NCBI GenBank assembly: GCA_023392995.1
Contig: JAEWMZ010000489.1
Location: 1-6,063 of the forward strand
Origin: Bacillota bacterium
GTDB taxonomy: Bacteria > Bacillota > Clostridia > Lachnospirales > Lachnospiraceae
DNA length: 6,063 bases
Reading direction: 5' to 3'
Shown: positions 1 through 5,828 of the stretch, piece after piece
Position numbering within the stretch: the first letter of the stretch is position 1
Layout of the letters: each line of letters opens with the position of its first letter
Position numbers and translations under genes: made by a program
The notes under the pieces: model-generated
The model's input: only the letters and a program-made list of their open reading frames with translations
The model's database searches: none
Told to the model about the DNA's origin: nothing

Positions 1-421
1 GGTGAAGACCAACCATCTCCAACAGCTGGACAATTCGCTCTTCCTTTTCCTTCCTGCTTTTATAAAGGCGATGGATGTCCAGCCCTTCTCCTATAATGTC
101 TGCAACAGAATAAAAGGAATTCAGGGACGCATAGGGATCCTGGAAAATCATCTGCATCCGTTTGGTCAGCTCCTTTGCCTGCTTTTTATTTACCTTGCTG
201 ATATCCTGACCATCAAAAAGGATCGTACCTTCCTCCGGTTCATAAATTCGAAGGAGGGTACGTCCTACGGTCGTCTTTCCGCAGCCGGATTCACCGACCA
301 GTCCCAGTGTTTCTCCCTTTTTTATCTGGAAGCTAACACCGTCAATAGCCTTTAGTACGTTTTTTCCACCCACATGAAAGTATTTCTTCAAACCTCTGAC
401 CTCAAGTAGATTCTCACTCAT
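1..421 (-). CDS. oppF: Oligopeptide ABC transporter ATP-binding protein OppF (N-terminal part, runs off left edge)
   Basis: This is the second ATPase of an Opp/Dpp peptide importer; family members pair with OppD in the cytoplasm to power the OppBC channel. Only the first 140 codons are visible; the usual length is about 310-330 residues. The protein begins MSENLLEVRGLKKYF. It has a Walker A motif, GESGCGKT, at about residues 43-50, and a Q-loop, MIFQDPYASLN, at about 91-101 with Gln at 94. The signature, Walker B and H-switch lie beyond the window. The ATG at 419-421 is chosen because GGAGGT (429-434) lies 7 nt upstream. The gene overlaps the end of oppD by 8 nt, indicating translational coupling. 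The family and the D-then-F order are clear; peptide as opposed to another Opp/Dpp-family substrate is inferred. Confidence 0.93.
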   Translation of the reverse strand, partial: MSENLLEVRGLKKYFHVGGKNVLKAIDGVSFQIKKGETLGLVGESGCGKTTVGRTLLRIYEPEEGTILFDGQDISKVNKKQAKELTKRMQMIFQDPYASLNSFYSVADIIGEGLDIHRLYKSRKEKEERIVQLLEMVGLH

Positions 422-1463
422 GACCAGCACCTCCCTCCCTGTATAATGGCTTCGGGATAACTCCCTCCGGCGGATTAACCTTCGGTGCCCGTTCATCCAA
501 TAACCAGCATCTTGCCATGTGTCCCGATCCGTCTACCATTTCTTGGGGATTTTCCTTAAGACAGGCTGACATACAGTACTCACACCTGGCAGAAAAAGCA
601 CAGCCCTTCGGGGGTGCGAACAAATCCGGCGGCGTTCCCGGAATGGAATACAACTCGCTGCCCTTCCTTACACCTGCCCCAGGCATGGCACCAAGCAGCC
701 CCCAGGTATATGGATGCTTAGGCTCATAAAATATCTGCCTTGCACTACCGATTTCGATAATCTGCCCGGCATACATAACTGCGATCCGGTCTGCCATCTT
801 CGCAACCACGCCAAGATCATGAGTTACCAGTACGATGGAGGCCTCGGTCTGCTGTTTTAAATGATTCATAATATCAAGGATCTGCGCTTGCATTGTTACA
901 TCCAGCGCCGTGGTAGGCTCATCTGCGAACAGGATTCCCGGCCGGCAGGATATAGCCATAGCAATCATGACACGCTGCCGCTGGCCTCCCGACAAGGTAT
1001 GAGGGTACCGATCGTATATCTTCTTAGGATTTGGTAATCCCACTTTCCCCAGCATGTCGGTTGCAAGATTTTTCGCTTCTTCTTTTGTAATACCCTGATG
1101 CTTTCGAATGCCCTCGCACATCTGTCTTCCCACTCGCATAGTCGGATTTAATGAAGTCATGGAATCCTGAAAAATCATTGCAAATTCTTTGCCCCGCAGC
1201 TGTTCCATTTCCTTTTCCGTTTTTGTTAGAATTTCTTCCTCTTTATATCTGATGCTGCCCCCCTTAACATAGGAGGGAGGGGTAGGATTTAAGCGCATCA
1301 CCGTCTGCATGCTGACTGATTTCCCACATCCGGACTCTCCCACAATGGCAAGGGTTTCCCCCTTGTCTACATGGAAGGACACCCCTCTTACCGCATGAAT
1401 TTCTCCTGCGTAGGTTAAAAAGGACACCTCTAAATTCTCTACTGTTAATAATCGTTCTCCCAT
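414..1463 (-). CDS. oppD: Oligopeptide/dipeptide ABC transporter ATP-binding protein OppD
   Basis: This 349-residue ATPase is the first nucleotide-binding subunit of the importer and acts on the cytoplasmic face with OppF. All ATPase motifs are intact: Walker A GESGCGKS (42-49), Q-loop Gln99 in MIFQD, signature LSGGQ (157-161), Walker B ending ILFADE with catalytic Glu182, D-loop ALD and switch His215 in VTHD. The C-terminal oligopeptide-transporter extension contains HPYT (250-253), IPGTPPD (274-280) and a cysteine cluster (Cys288, 294, 297, 301, 319). In OppD/DppD relatives such a cluster is associated with an Fe-S site. Length and domain order are normal. The ATG at 1463 is the only reasonable start, because an in-frame TGA lies three codons upstream. 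Its ribosome site is weak, with GGAAAGG about 17 nt away. DppD is an equally good name. Confidence 0.96.
   Translation of the reverse strand: MGERLLTVENLEVSFLTYAGEIHAVRGVSFHVDKGETLAIVGESGCGKSVSMQTVMRLNPTPPSYVKGGSIRYKEEEILTKTEKEMEQLRGKEFAMIFQDSMTSLNPTMRVGRQMCEGIRKHQGITKEEAKNLATDMLGKVGLPNPKKIYDRYPHTLSGGQRQRVMIAMAISCRPGILFADEPTTALDVTMQAQILDIMNHLKQQTEASIVLVTHDLGVVAKMADRIAVMYAGQIIEIGSARQIFYEPKHPYTWGLLGAMPGAGVRKGSELYSIPGTPPDLFAPPKGCAFSARCEYCMSACLKENPQEMVDGSGHMARCWLLDERAPKVNPPEGVIPKPLYREGGAGHE
429..434 (-). promoter_or_regulatory. Ribosome binding site of oppF inside the end of oppD
   Basis: GGAGGT on the minus strand lies 7 nt before the oppF ATG and within the last codons of oppD. It fixes the oppF start at 421 and, with the 8-nt overlap, supports coupled translation of the two ATPases. 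Confidence 0.8.
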
Positions 1464-1490
1464 GGTTTCTCACACCCGTGCCTTTCCATT

Positions 1491-1528
1491 ATTTGATGGT
1501 CTCTTCAAAGATTTAATAGACCAAAAAT
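1491..1528 (-). repeat. Inverted repeat in the oppC-oppD gap
   Basis: TGGTCT (1497-1502) and AGACCA (1518-1523) form a 6-bp stem with a 15-nt loop. Outer ATTT (1491-1494) and AAAT (1525-1528) can extend it across a small internal loop. It is AT-rich and has no U-run on the downstream side in the operon direction. It may be an mRNA processing or stability element, or it may be chance. Confidence 0.35.
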
Positions 1529-1534
1529 AGTAAA

Positions 1535-1559
1535 GGTTGAACTTCACTGTTATTCAACC
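1535..1559 (-). repeat. Hairpin just after the oppC stop
   Basis: GGTTGAA (1535-1541) and TTCAACC (1553-1559) are perfect 7-bp inverted arms around an 11-nt loop, beginning 8 nt past the oppC stop in the transcript. No clean U-tract follows, so it is a weak terminator at best. It lies in the 104-nt gap that separates the permease genes from the ATPase genes. Confidence 0.4.
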
Positions 1560-1567
1560 AAACTCTT

Positions 1568-2500
1568 CTAACATCCCAGCTTGGGATCTAAGGCATCACG
1601 AAGACAGTTGCCAAAGATATAGAGCACCAAAATCGTCAGACTGATGATGACACTTGGAATATATAACTGATAGGGATAAATTCGAAACAGATTCATTCCT
1701 GTTTGTGATAATTGCCCCCAGGAGGTCATTGGCGATTGTACCCCCATTCCAATAAAGCTTAAATATGCCTCCATAAAAATTGCCTGAGGGATACCGGATG
1801 TAATTCCAACGACGATTTGTCCCAAAATATTGGGTAAAATTCCTTTCAATATCAGACGCAGGGGGCTTCCTCCCAGAGTTTTAGAGGCTAGAACAAACTC
1901 CCGGTTTTTAAACTGCATTACCCTGCCCCGTACATTTCTGGCAGCACCCATCCAGCCCGTTAAGGCAAGAGCCATAATAATTGTTACCGGCCCTCCTCCG
2001 AAAAACAGCATTAGCATTGTAATATAGACCAAGGAAGGAATGCACAAGCCAACATCGATAATCCGCATGATCACCATATCTGTCCATCCCCCAAAATAAC
2101 CGGCAATCCCTCCGATTAATATCCCCAGAATCTCCGGCAGGATAGAACCAAAAAGTCCAATGAGCAAAGAGACTCTTGCTCCGATCCATACACGGGTCCA
2201 TAAATCTCTTCCCACAGCATCCGTACCAAACCAATGTGCAGCACCCGGAAACAAATTTCCCTCTTTCAGGCTGGTCGCATCGTATTGATATTGGCTCAGG
2301 ATTGGCGCAAAGATTGCAAAGCCAATCAAGATCACCGTATAGATCAGGCATAACATGGATACCTTATTAGAAGTCATTTTTCTGGTTACATTCGCCCAGT
2401 AGCTGATACTCGGCCGAACCAAAATCTCCTTATTCTTTTCATTTTCTGTTACTCGTACAAAATCTGCTGCCGTAACAGTACTTTTCCTACACTCTTCCAT
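1568..2500 (-). CDS. oppC: Oligopeptide ABC transporter permease OppC
   Basis: This 310-residue integral membrane permease forms the translocation channel with OppB. After a cytoplasmic N-terminus of about 45 residues, the first membrane helix spans about 48-68. The family hallmark HWFGTDAVGRDLWTRV follows at 89-104. Further helices lie near 108-134, 142-167, 171-187, 225-253 and 281-298. The ATPase-coupling (EAA-type) loop is at about 201-224, reading EFVLASKTLGGSP then ILPN. Other family marks are EAYLSFIGMGVQ (244-255), TSWGQL (259-264) and the C-terminal GNCLRDALDPKL (297-308). The ATG at 2500 is chosen over an in-frame start at 2578: it has AAGGAGG 5 nt upstream, while the longer form would overlap oppB by 68 nt. 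The stop is TAG. DppC is an alternative name. Confidence 0.95.
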   Translation of the reverse strand: MEECRKSTVTAADFVRVTENEKNKEILVRPSISYWANVTRKMTSNKVSMLCLIYTVILIGFAIFAPILSQYQYDATSLKEGNLFPGAAHWFGTDAVGRDLWTRVWIGARVSLLIGLFGSILPEILGILIGGIAGYFGGWTDMVIMRIIDVGLCIPSLVYITMLMLFFGGGPVTIIMALALTGWMGAARNVRGRVMQFKNREFVLASKTLGGSPLRLILKGILPNILGQIVVGITSGIPQAIFMEAYLSFIGMGVQSPMTSWGQLSQTGMNLFRIYPYQLYIPSVIISLTILVLYIFGNCLRDALDPKLGC

Positions 2501-2505
2501 GCCTG

Positions 2506-2512
2506 CCTCCTT
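2506..2512 (-). promoter_or_regulatory. Ribosome binding site of oppC overlapping the oppB stop
   Basis: AAGGAGG on the minus strand shares two bases with the TAA stop of oppB (2511-2513) and lies 5 nt before the oppC ATG. It decides the oppC start at 2500 and implies that ribosomes finishing oppB can restart on oppC. Confidence 0.85.
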
Positions 2513-3437
2513 ACTTTGTAATTCGAATTCTTGGATCAACAAAACCGTATATGATATCGACAATAAAATTTGCTGCAACTACAAAAATTCCAAAAAATAC
2601 GGTTAGCCCCAGTATCATAGTATAATCAAGACTCTGGATGGAAGTAACAAAATAAGAACCAATTCCAGGTATTGCATAGATTTGCTCTACTACAAAGGAG
2701 CCCATCAAAATCCCTACCAGCTCCAAGCCCATCATCGGAATCATTGGAATGATCGCATTTCGAATCTGATGGCTCCATACAATCTGAACACTGGAAAGAC
2801 CTTTTGCCTTTGCCGTTTTTATGTAGTCCTCATTCACAATCTCCAGCATCAGGGTACGCATCCCGCGAGTTCTTCCGGCAATACTGCCCAAAGCCAGTGT
2901 CATCGTGGGGAGTATTGTATAGCTAAAGCCCTTCCATAGGGAGACGGGGAACCATTTTAACTGCACCGCAAAAACCATCTGCAATAATGCCGCCAAGATA
3001 AAGACAGGTACGGATACCCCCAAAGCAGAAAAGGCTACCAGCGCATAATCCACCGCCTTTCCTCTTTTGCGTGCTGCAATAATACCAAACAAAAATCCCA
3101 ACGGAATGGAGATTACGTAAGCCTGAAAGCCCAGCTGGGCTGAGATCGGAAACGTATGCGCTATAATTCCATTTACAGATTGACCGGGATATTTATAGGA
3201 GTATCCAAAATTACCATGCATTAAGTTATTCATAAAGGTCATATACTGCTCCCTTAAAGGTTTATCTAGCCCATAATAACTGGTTAACCGCTCCATCGTC
3301 TCTTTTGATAGAATTTTTCCGCTGTTAACTGCGATGGGATTTCCCGGTAATGCGTGAATTAGAAAAAAGCTGCTGGTTGCTATCAGCCAGATTGTGATCA
3401 CCGATATGATAAGCCTTTTTAGAATATATTTACCCAT
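2511..3437 (-). CDS. oppB: Oligopeptide ABC transporter permease OppB
   Basis: This 308-residue membrane permease is the partner of OppC. It starts MGKYILKRLI, the usual OppB/DppB opening, with a first helix at about 8-29 followed by the PGNP motif (31-34). The segment from YGLDKPL (55-61) to NFGYSY (76-81) is the external loop typical of the family. Helices follow near 98-121, 131-152, 164-184, 229-249 and 272-297. The ATPase-coupling loop is at 203-213, EDYIKTAKAKG, very close to the family consensus. VVEQIYAIPGIGSYF (249-263) and DPRIR (301-305) are further family marks. The ATG at 3437 has AAGGTGG 4 nt upstream. An in-frame GTG at 3458 would add seven residues (VERQGGK) not typical of the family. 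It ends 10 nt before oppC and starts 177 nt after oppA, so it may be expressed below oppA. Confidence 0.95.
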   Translation of the reverse strand: MGKYILKRLIISVITIWLIATSSFFLIHALPGNPIAVNSGKILSKETMERLTSYYGLDKPLREQYMTFMNNLMHGNFGYSYKYPGQSVNGIIAHTFPISAQLGFQAYVISIPLGFLFGIIAARKRGKAVDYALVAFSALGVSVPVFILAALLQMVFAVQLKWFPVSLWKGFSYTILPTMTLALGSIAGRTRGMRTLMLEIVNEDYIKTAKAKGLSSVQIVWSHQIRNAIIPMIPMMGLELVGILMGSFVVEQIYAIPGIGSYFVTSIQSLDYTMILGLTVFFGIFVVAANFIVDIIYGFVDPRIRITK

Positions 3438-3441
3438 CTTT

Positions 3442-3448
3442 CCACCTT
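3442..3448 (-). promoter_or_regulatory. Ribosome binding site of oppB
   Basis: AAGGTGG on the minus strand ends 4 nt before the ATG at 3437 and favours that start over the upstream GTG at 3458. GGAAAGG immediately upstream is a second, weaker purine-rich stretch. Confidence 0.65.
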
Positions 3449-3530
3449 GCCTTTCCACTTTTAATGACCTTTTCTGATATCACAGCTGTCAGACTCGTCC
3501 TCAATATGATACCACTCATTTATCCTAAAA

Positions 3531-3558
3531 CAAAGCATCCGCGGTTACGGGTGTTTTG
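3531..3558 (-). repeat. Imperfect hairpin in the oppA-oppB gap
   Basis: Arms 3531-3541 and 3548-3558 are 11 nt each around a 6-nt loop. In plus-strand RNA all 11 positions pair (two as G-U). In the operon transcript two become A-C mismatches, leaving 9 pairs followed by UUUUA. It may be a weak secondary terminator or 3' end stabiliser after the larger hairpin at 3569-3606. Confidence 0.35.
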
Positions 3559-3568
3559 CTCTAAGATA

Positions 3569-3606
3569 AATAAGGAACACAATACTCTGGCATTGTGTTC
3601 CTTATT
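3569..3606 (-). terminator. Strong intercistronic hairpin after oppA (leaky terminator or mRNA 3' stabiliser)
   Basis: Two perfect 15-nt arms, AATAAGGAACACAAT (3569-3583) and its complement (3592-3606), enclose an 8-nt loop. The hairpin begins 8 nt past the oppA TAA. In the operon direction the stem ends CCUUAUU and runs into UAUCUUAG, which is only a broken U-tract, so read-through to oppB is expected. On the other strand a clean run of seven T (3610-3616) follows. Known binding-protein-dependent operons often have such a hairpin to leave more oppA than permease mRNA; that role here is inferred. Confidence 0.7.
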
Positions 3607-3614
3607 CTGTTTTT

Positions 3615-5315
3615 TTATTTGCTTACCTTTAATTGATTCAGCTGGTAATTGTATGCGATCCCTGGTTCAACATAGCCTTCCACGCCATCCCTCAATGCAT
3701 AATAGAAGGTCTGATTATAGAGCGGCACAATGGCATACTCATTTAAGAAGGCTGTCTCTAACTCTGCCACCTTTTTAAAATAATCATCGGATTGGAATTC
3801 GTAAGAATTCGCTTCCTTTAGAGGAGCCGCGATATCCGTCCTCCAGCCAGCCGTGAAAAAGCCATAATCACCTTCCGGTGCAAAGCCCTTAATAATATCT
3901 AAGGGGCTTACTGTACAGCCAACGGAAATCATGAAAATATCATATTCACCGGTATAGAATTGCTGAATTGCAGTCCCAATCGGATATTGTGCAAAGGTAA
4001 TACTGCTGATACCAAGTACCTGCTTCCAGCTGTCTACCAAGGTTTCACCCAATAGCTTCATGTCATCTCTTTCGAAGGTTATATAGGTAATCGCCGGCAG
4101 CTCGCTTACATCCTTATAGCCCAATTCCTTTAAGGCTGCAGCTAAATATTCTTTTGCCTTAGCAGCGTCACCGGTTACAGGGCATGCCTCAATGGGGTAT
4201 TCCTTTACATATGTATCTGAAATGCCTGGATAATTAGAGCTGACCGCTCGATTGGTTCCAACAAAGCCTGCGCTCACAGCACTGCTGATTGCATCACGAT
4301 CAAGCGCATAGGTTAGTGCCTTACGGAAGTTTTCATTTCCCATCAGCTTTGCACTGGTCTCGTCTTTACCAGCTTCGTTCATCCAAAGAAGCATTTCTGT
4401 ATTGCCTACATAGGAGGCGATCTGGTCACTAATCGTAGCAGAGTAATTGGCATCTACGGAGCTGATGATATCTACCTCACCATTTTCGAACATACTTACC
4501 TTGGTATTTGGAGAATCAATTTGTACGATATTGACATTCTTTGTAGGGAACTCATTGGCTGAGTTCCACCATTTATCATTTTTCACTAAGCTCATGGAGG
4601 TATTCACTGTCCATTCGGTCAAGGTATAGGGACCGGAACACAGTACACTTTCCGGAGAACTTCCGAGGGAATCTCCCCATTTGTCAACAAACGCCGAGGT
4701 GATTGGGTAAAATGCATTGATCGCCAGGCTATTCAAGAATGCGCCATCTGCTTTACTTAAGGTGAATACTACTGTGGCATCATCCGGACTTGCAAACCCT
4801 ACGTCCTCCCATTTTCCTGCTCCGGTGCTGTATTCCATCGCACCTGCAACACTATAATAGGAAGATGCTGCCGCTGAACCGGAATCCGGGCCGATAAACT
4901 TTTGAAATGCATACGCAAAATCCTTGGAGGTAATTGGGGTTCCGTCAGAATAGGTCAACCCTTTACGCAAATGAAAGGTATAAGTAAGTCCATCCTCAGA
5001 AACATCATAGCTTTCGGCTGCATCCATCTCTACCTTGCCGCCGTAATAACGCACGAGAGAACTCATAGTCAGATAAAATAGATCATAGTCATTGGATGCC
5101 TGGGAAGCAAATTCATTCATAGTAATTGCAACACCACCGGCAATATTAACCGTATCGGAAACTGCTGTCTCTGTACTTTCTCCTTGAGAGCCGTCCGCTG
5201 CTGGAGTTGGTGTGCTGCCGGATGAAGTCTTATCATCCGTATAAGTATTACATCCGGTAAGCATCAAAAAACACATACTTCCTACCAATAGCAAGGCCAT
5301 AATTTTCTTTTTCAT
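3615..5315 (-). CDS. oppA: Oligopeptide-type ABC transporter substrate-binding lipoprotein (OppA-like, SBP family 5)
   Basis: This 566-residue extracellular ligand-binding protein feeds the OppBCDF importer. A lipoprotein signal peptide (MKKK, a hydrophobic stretch, then LTGC) places the lipid-modified cysteine at residue 22. A Ser/Thr/Pro-rich linker follows to about 50. The family 5 binding-protein signature is at about 100-147: AESYDVSEDGLTYTFHLRKG, then TYSDGTPITSKDFAYAF. Other family marks are CSGPYTLTEW (226-235), FRKALTYALDRDAI (330-343) and VPLYNQTFYY (530-539). The length suits the family. GAGGAGGA, with the AGGAGG core 6 nt before the ATG, fixes the start. The segment around 461-478 lacks the Trp and Asp-Tyr seen there in classical OppA (the W-C-A-D-Y type), so the ligand may not be an ordinary oligopeptide. 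It is the first gene of the operon. Membership of the family is clear; the substrate is not. Confidence 0.93.
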   Translation of the reverse strand: MKKKIMALLLVGSMCFLMLTGCNTYTDDKTSSGSTPTPAADGSQGESTETAVSDTVNIAGGVAITMNEFASQASNDYDLFYLTMSSLVRYYGGKVEMDAAESYDVSEDGLTYTFHLRKGLTYSDGTPITSKDFAYAFQKFIGPDSGSAAASSYYSVAGAMEYSTGAGKWEDVGFASPDDATVVFTLSKADGAFLNSLAINAFYPITSAFVDKWGDSLGSSPESVLCSGPYTLTEWTVNTSMSLVKNDKWWNSANEFPTKNVNIVQIDSPNTKVSMFENGEVDIISSVDANYSATISDQIASYVGNTEMLLWMNEAGKDETSAKLMGNENFRKALTYALDRDAISSAVSAGFVGTNRAVSSNYPGISDTYVKEYPIEACPVTGDAAKAKEYLAAALKELGYKDVSELPAITYITFERDDMKLLGETLVDSWKQVLGISSITFAQYPIGTAIQQFYTGEYDIFMISVGCTVSPLDIIKGFAPEGDYGFFTAGWRTDIAAPLKEANSYEFQSDDYFKKVAELETAFLNEYAIVPLYNQTFYYALRDGVEGYVEPGIAYNYQLNQLKVSK

Positions 5316-5320
5316 TCAAA

Positions 5321-5328
5321 TCCTCCTC
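5321..5328 (-). promoter_or_regulatory. Ribosome binding site of oppA
   Basis: GAGGAGGA on the minus strand, with AGGAGG at 5322-5327, lies 6 nt before the oppA ATG at 5315. It is the strongest ribosome site in the window, consistent with high expression of the binding protein. Confidence 0.88.
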
Positions 5329-5364
5329 AAAATGTATTGTTGTGGGGTACTTTTTCGAAGCAAT

Positions 5365-5373
5365 ACTATATCA
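5365..5373 (-). promoter_or_regulatory. Possible secondary extended -10 promoter for oppA
   Basis: TGATATAGT on the minus strand fits an extended -10 element (TG, one base, then TATAGT). No good -35 sits upstream; AATGCT is at the 17-nt position. If used, it would start transcription below the leader terminator and bypass it. It rests on one short motif only. Confidence 0.25.
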
Positions 5374-5402
5374 GTTTACTCCATTAAAGCATTTACTTTG
5401 TT

Positions 5403-5430
5403 AAAAAGGCAAGGTCAAAGCACCTTGCCT
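5403..5430 (-). terminator. Intrinsic terminator in the oppA leader (candidate attenuator)
   Basis: Minus-strand AGGCAAGGT, loop GCUUUG, ACCUUGCCU forms a perfect 9-bp stem ending in a five-U run (5407-5403, the first U being in the stem). It works only in the minus direction. It lies about 13 nt downstream of the predicted transcription start of the 5450-5477 promoter and 87 nt before oppA. No minus-strand gene ends nearby, and the upstream gene already has its own terminator at 5772-5815. It is therefore best read as a leader terminator. The loop CUUUG is complementary to CAAAG just downstream (5396-5400), a possible alternative pairing. Confidence 0.7.
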
Positions 5431-5449
5431 CTTTACATTGTATGATTTT

Positions 5450-5477
5450 ATTTTACACAATTCTAACAAATTGTCAA
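5450..5477 (-). promoter_or_regulatory. Predicted sigma-A type promoter of the opp operon
   Basis: On the minus strand a perfect TTGACA (5472-5477) is separated by 16 nt from TAAAAT (5450-5455), five of six consensus bases. Transcription would start near 5443 and give a leader of about 128 nt before oppA. It is the best promoter match upstream of the operon. A second TTGACA at 5494-5499 has no good -10. Confidence 0.7.
5457..5474. promoter_or_regulatory. Operator-like dyad across the promoter spacer
   Basis: ACAATT (5457-5462) and AATTGT (5469-5474) are perfect 6-bp inverted arms with a 6-bp spacer. They lie between the -10 and -35 and cover half of the -35. The position is right for a repressor site. 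It does not match a regulator motif I can name with confidence; a CodY-box comparison gave too many mismatches. Confidence 0.4.
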
Positions 5478-5483
5478 TATAAA

Positions 5484-5500
5484 GTTGATATTTTGTCAAC
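5484..5500. promoter_or_regulatory. Operator-like dyad upstream of the -35
   Basis: GTTGA (5484-5488) and TCAAC (5496-5500) are inverted arms within a 17-bp, partly symmetric element centred about 17 bp upstream of the -35. It also contains a second TTGACA. It could bind a regulator, or the symmetry could be chance in AT-rich DNA. Confidence 0.35.
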
Positions 5501-5771
5501 TAAATTTCCGTTCAAGAATTTTAGGATTATGTTCATCTGTCATAGGTCGAGAATATCTAGCTTTCCTTGCTTCTTATCTTTTCTTTCGGTAATTGCGAAG
5601 CTCATTATCTTAAGATATTGTATACACAGCAGATACTATTTCGAAACGGAAGCTAAGCCACTTTCCTTTCTTTATATAGCAGAGTTAGTGAATGACGAGT
5701 TAACAACAATATATTGGCAATCATTTCACCACACAAAAACAGATATAGTTTTGTAGTTTCTCCTTAGGGTG
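5501..5771. other. AT-rich intergenic stretch without a recognisable gene
   Basis: I see no supported gene here on either strand. The only long open frame (plus strand, 5442-5756) has no ribosome site, starts inside the opp promoter and has no family features. A 12-bp perfect palindrome, TATCTTAAGATA, lies at 5606-5617. Minus-strand frames across 5640-5760 are broken by stops and do not read as a decayed known protein. Confidence 0.5.
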
Positions 5772-5815
5772 AAAAAAATACACTATTTCATCGTGATTAA
5801 GCGACAAAACAGTGT
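5772..5815 (-). terminator. Intrinsic terminator of the upstream gene
   Basis: Arms 5802-5815 and 5780-5793 form a 14-bp stem (three G-U pairs) around an 8-nt loop. In the minus direction it is followed by one A and a run of seven U (5778-5772). It begins 13 nt after the stop at 5829, which supports that frame as the end of a real gene and separates it from the opp operon. Confidence 0.85.
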
Positions 5816-5828
5816 AGTAATGTTATAA

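Noticed and set aside
2..355. Plus-strand open frame opposite oppF
   Set aside because: It lies entirely antisense to a well-conserved ATPase gene whose motifs explain the sequence.
1908..2351. 147-codon minus-strand frame inside oppC
   Set aside because: It is an alternative frame of oppC, rich in Cys/Trp/Arg as expected for out-of-frame translation of a membrane protein gene.
2501..2578. Longer OppC start at 2578
   Set aside because: The 26 extra residues are translated from the end of oppB, have no ribosome site, and a strong AAGGAGG supports the ATG at 2500.
3438..3458. GTG start for OppB at 3458
   Set aside because: It would place seven atypical residues before the usual family opening MGKYILKR; the ATG at 3437 has AAGGTGG directly upstream.
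3464..3778. Plus-strand open frame across the oppA-oppB gap
   Set aside because: It crosses the intercistronic hairpins and the antisense end of oppA, and has no ribosome site or recognisable protein.
5316..5443. Known riboswitch or T-box in the oppA leader
   Set aside because: The leader is only about 128 nt, the terminator stem comes almost at once after the start, and no T-box sequence or known aptamer core can be seen.
5456..5475. CodY box at the opp promoter
   Set aside because: CodY control of opp genes is common in Firmicutes, but the best alignment to the AATTTTCWGAAAATT consensus has about six mismatches.
5442..5756. 104-codon plus-strand open frame in the intergenic region
   Set aside because: No ribosome binding site, its start overlaps the minus-strand opp promoter, and the translation shows no domain, signal or family-like composition. 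AT-rich DNA easily gives such a frame.
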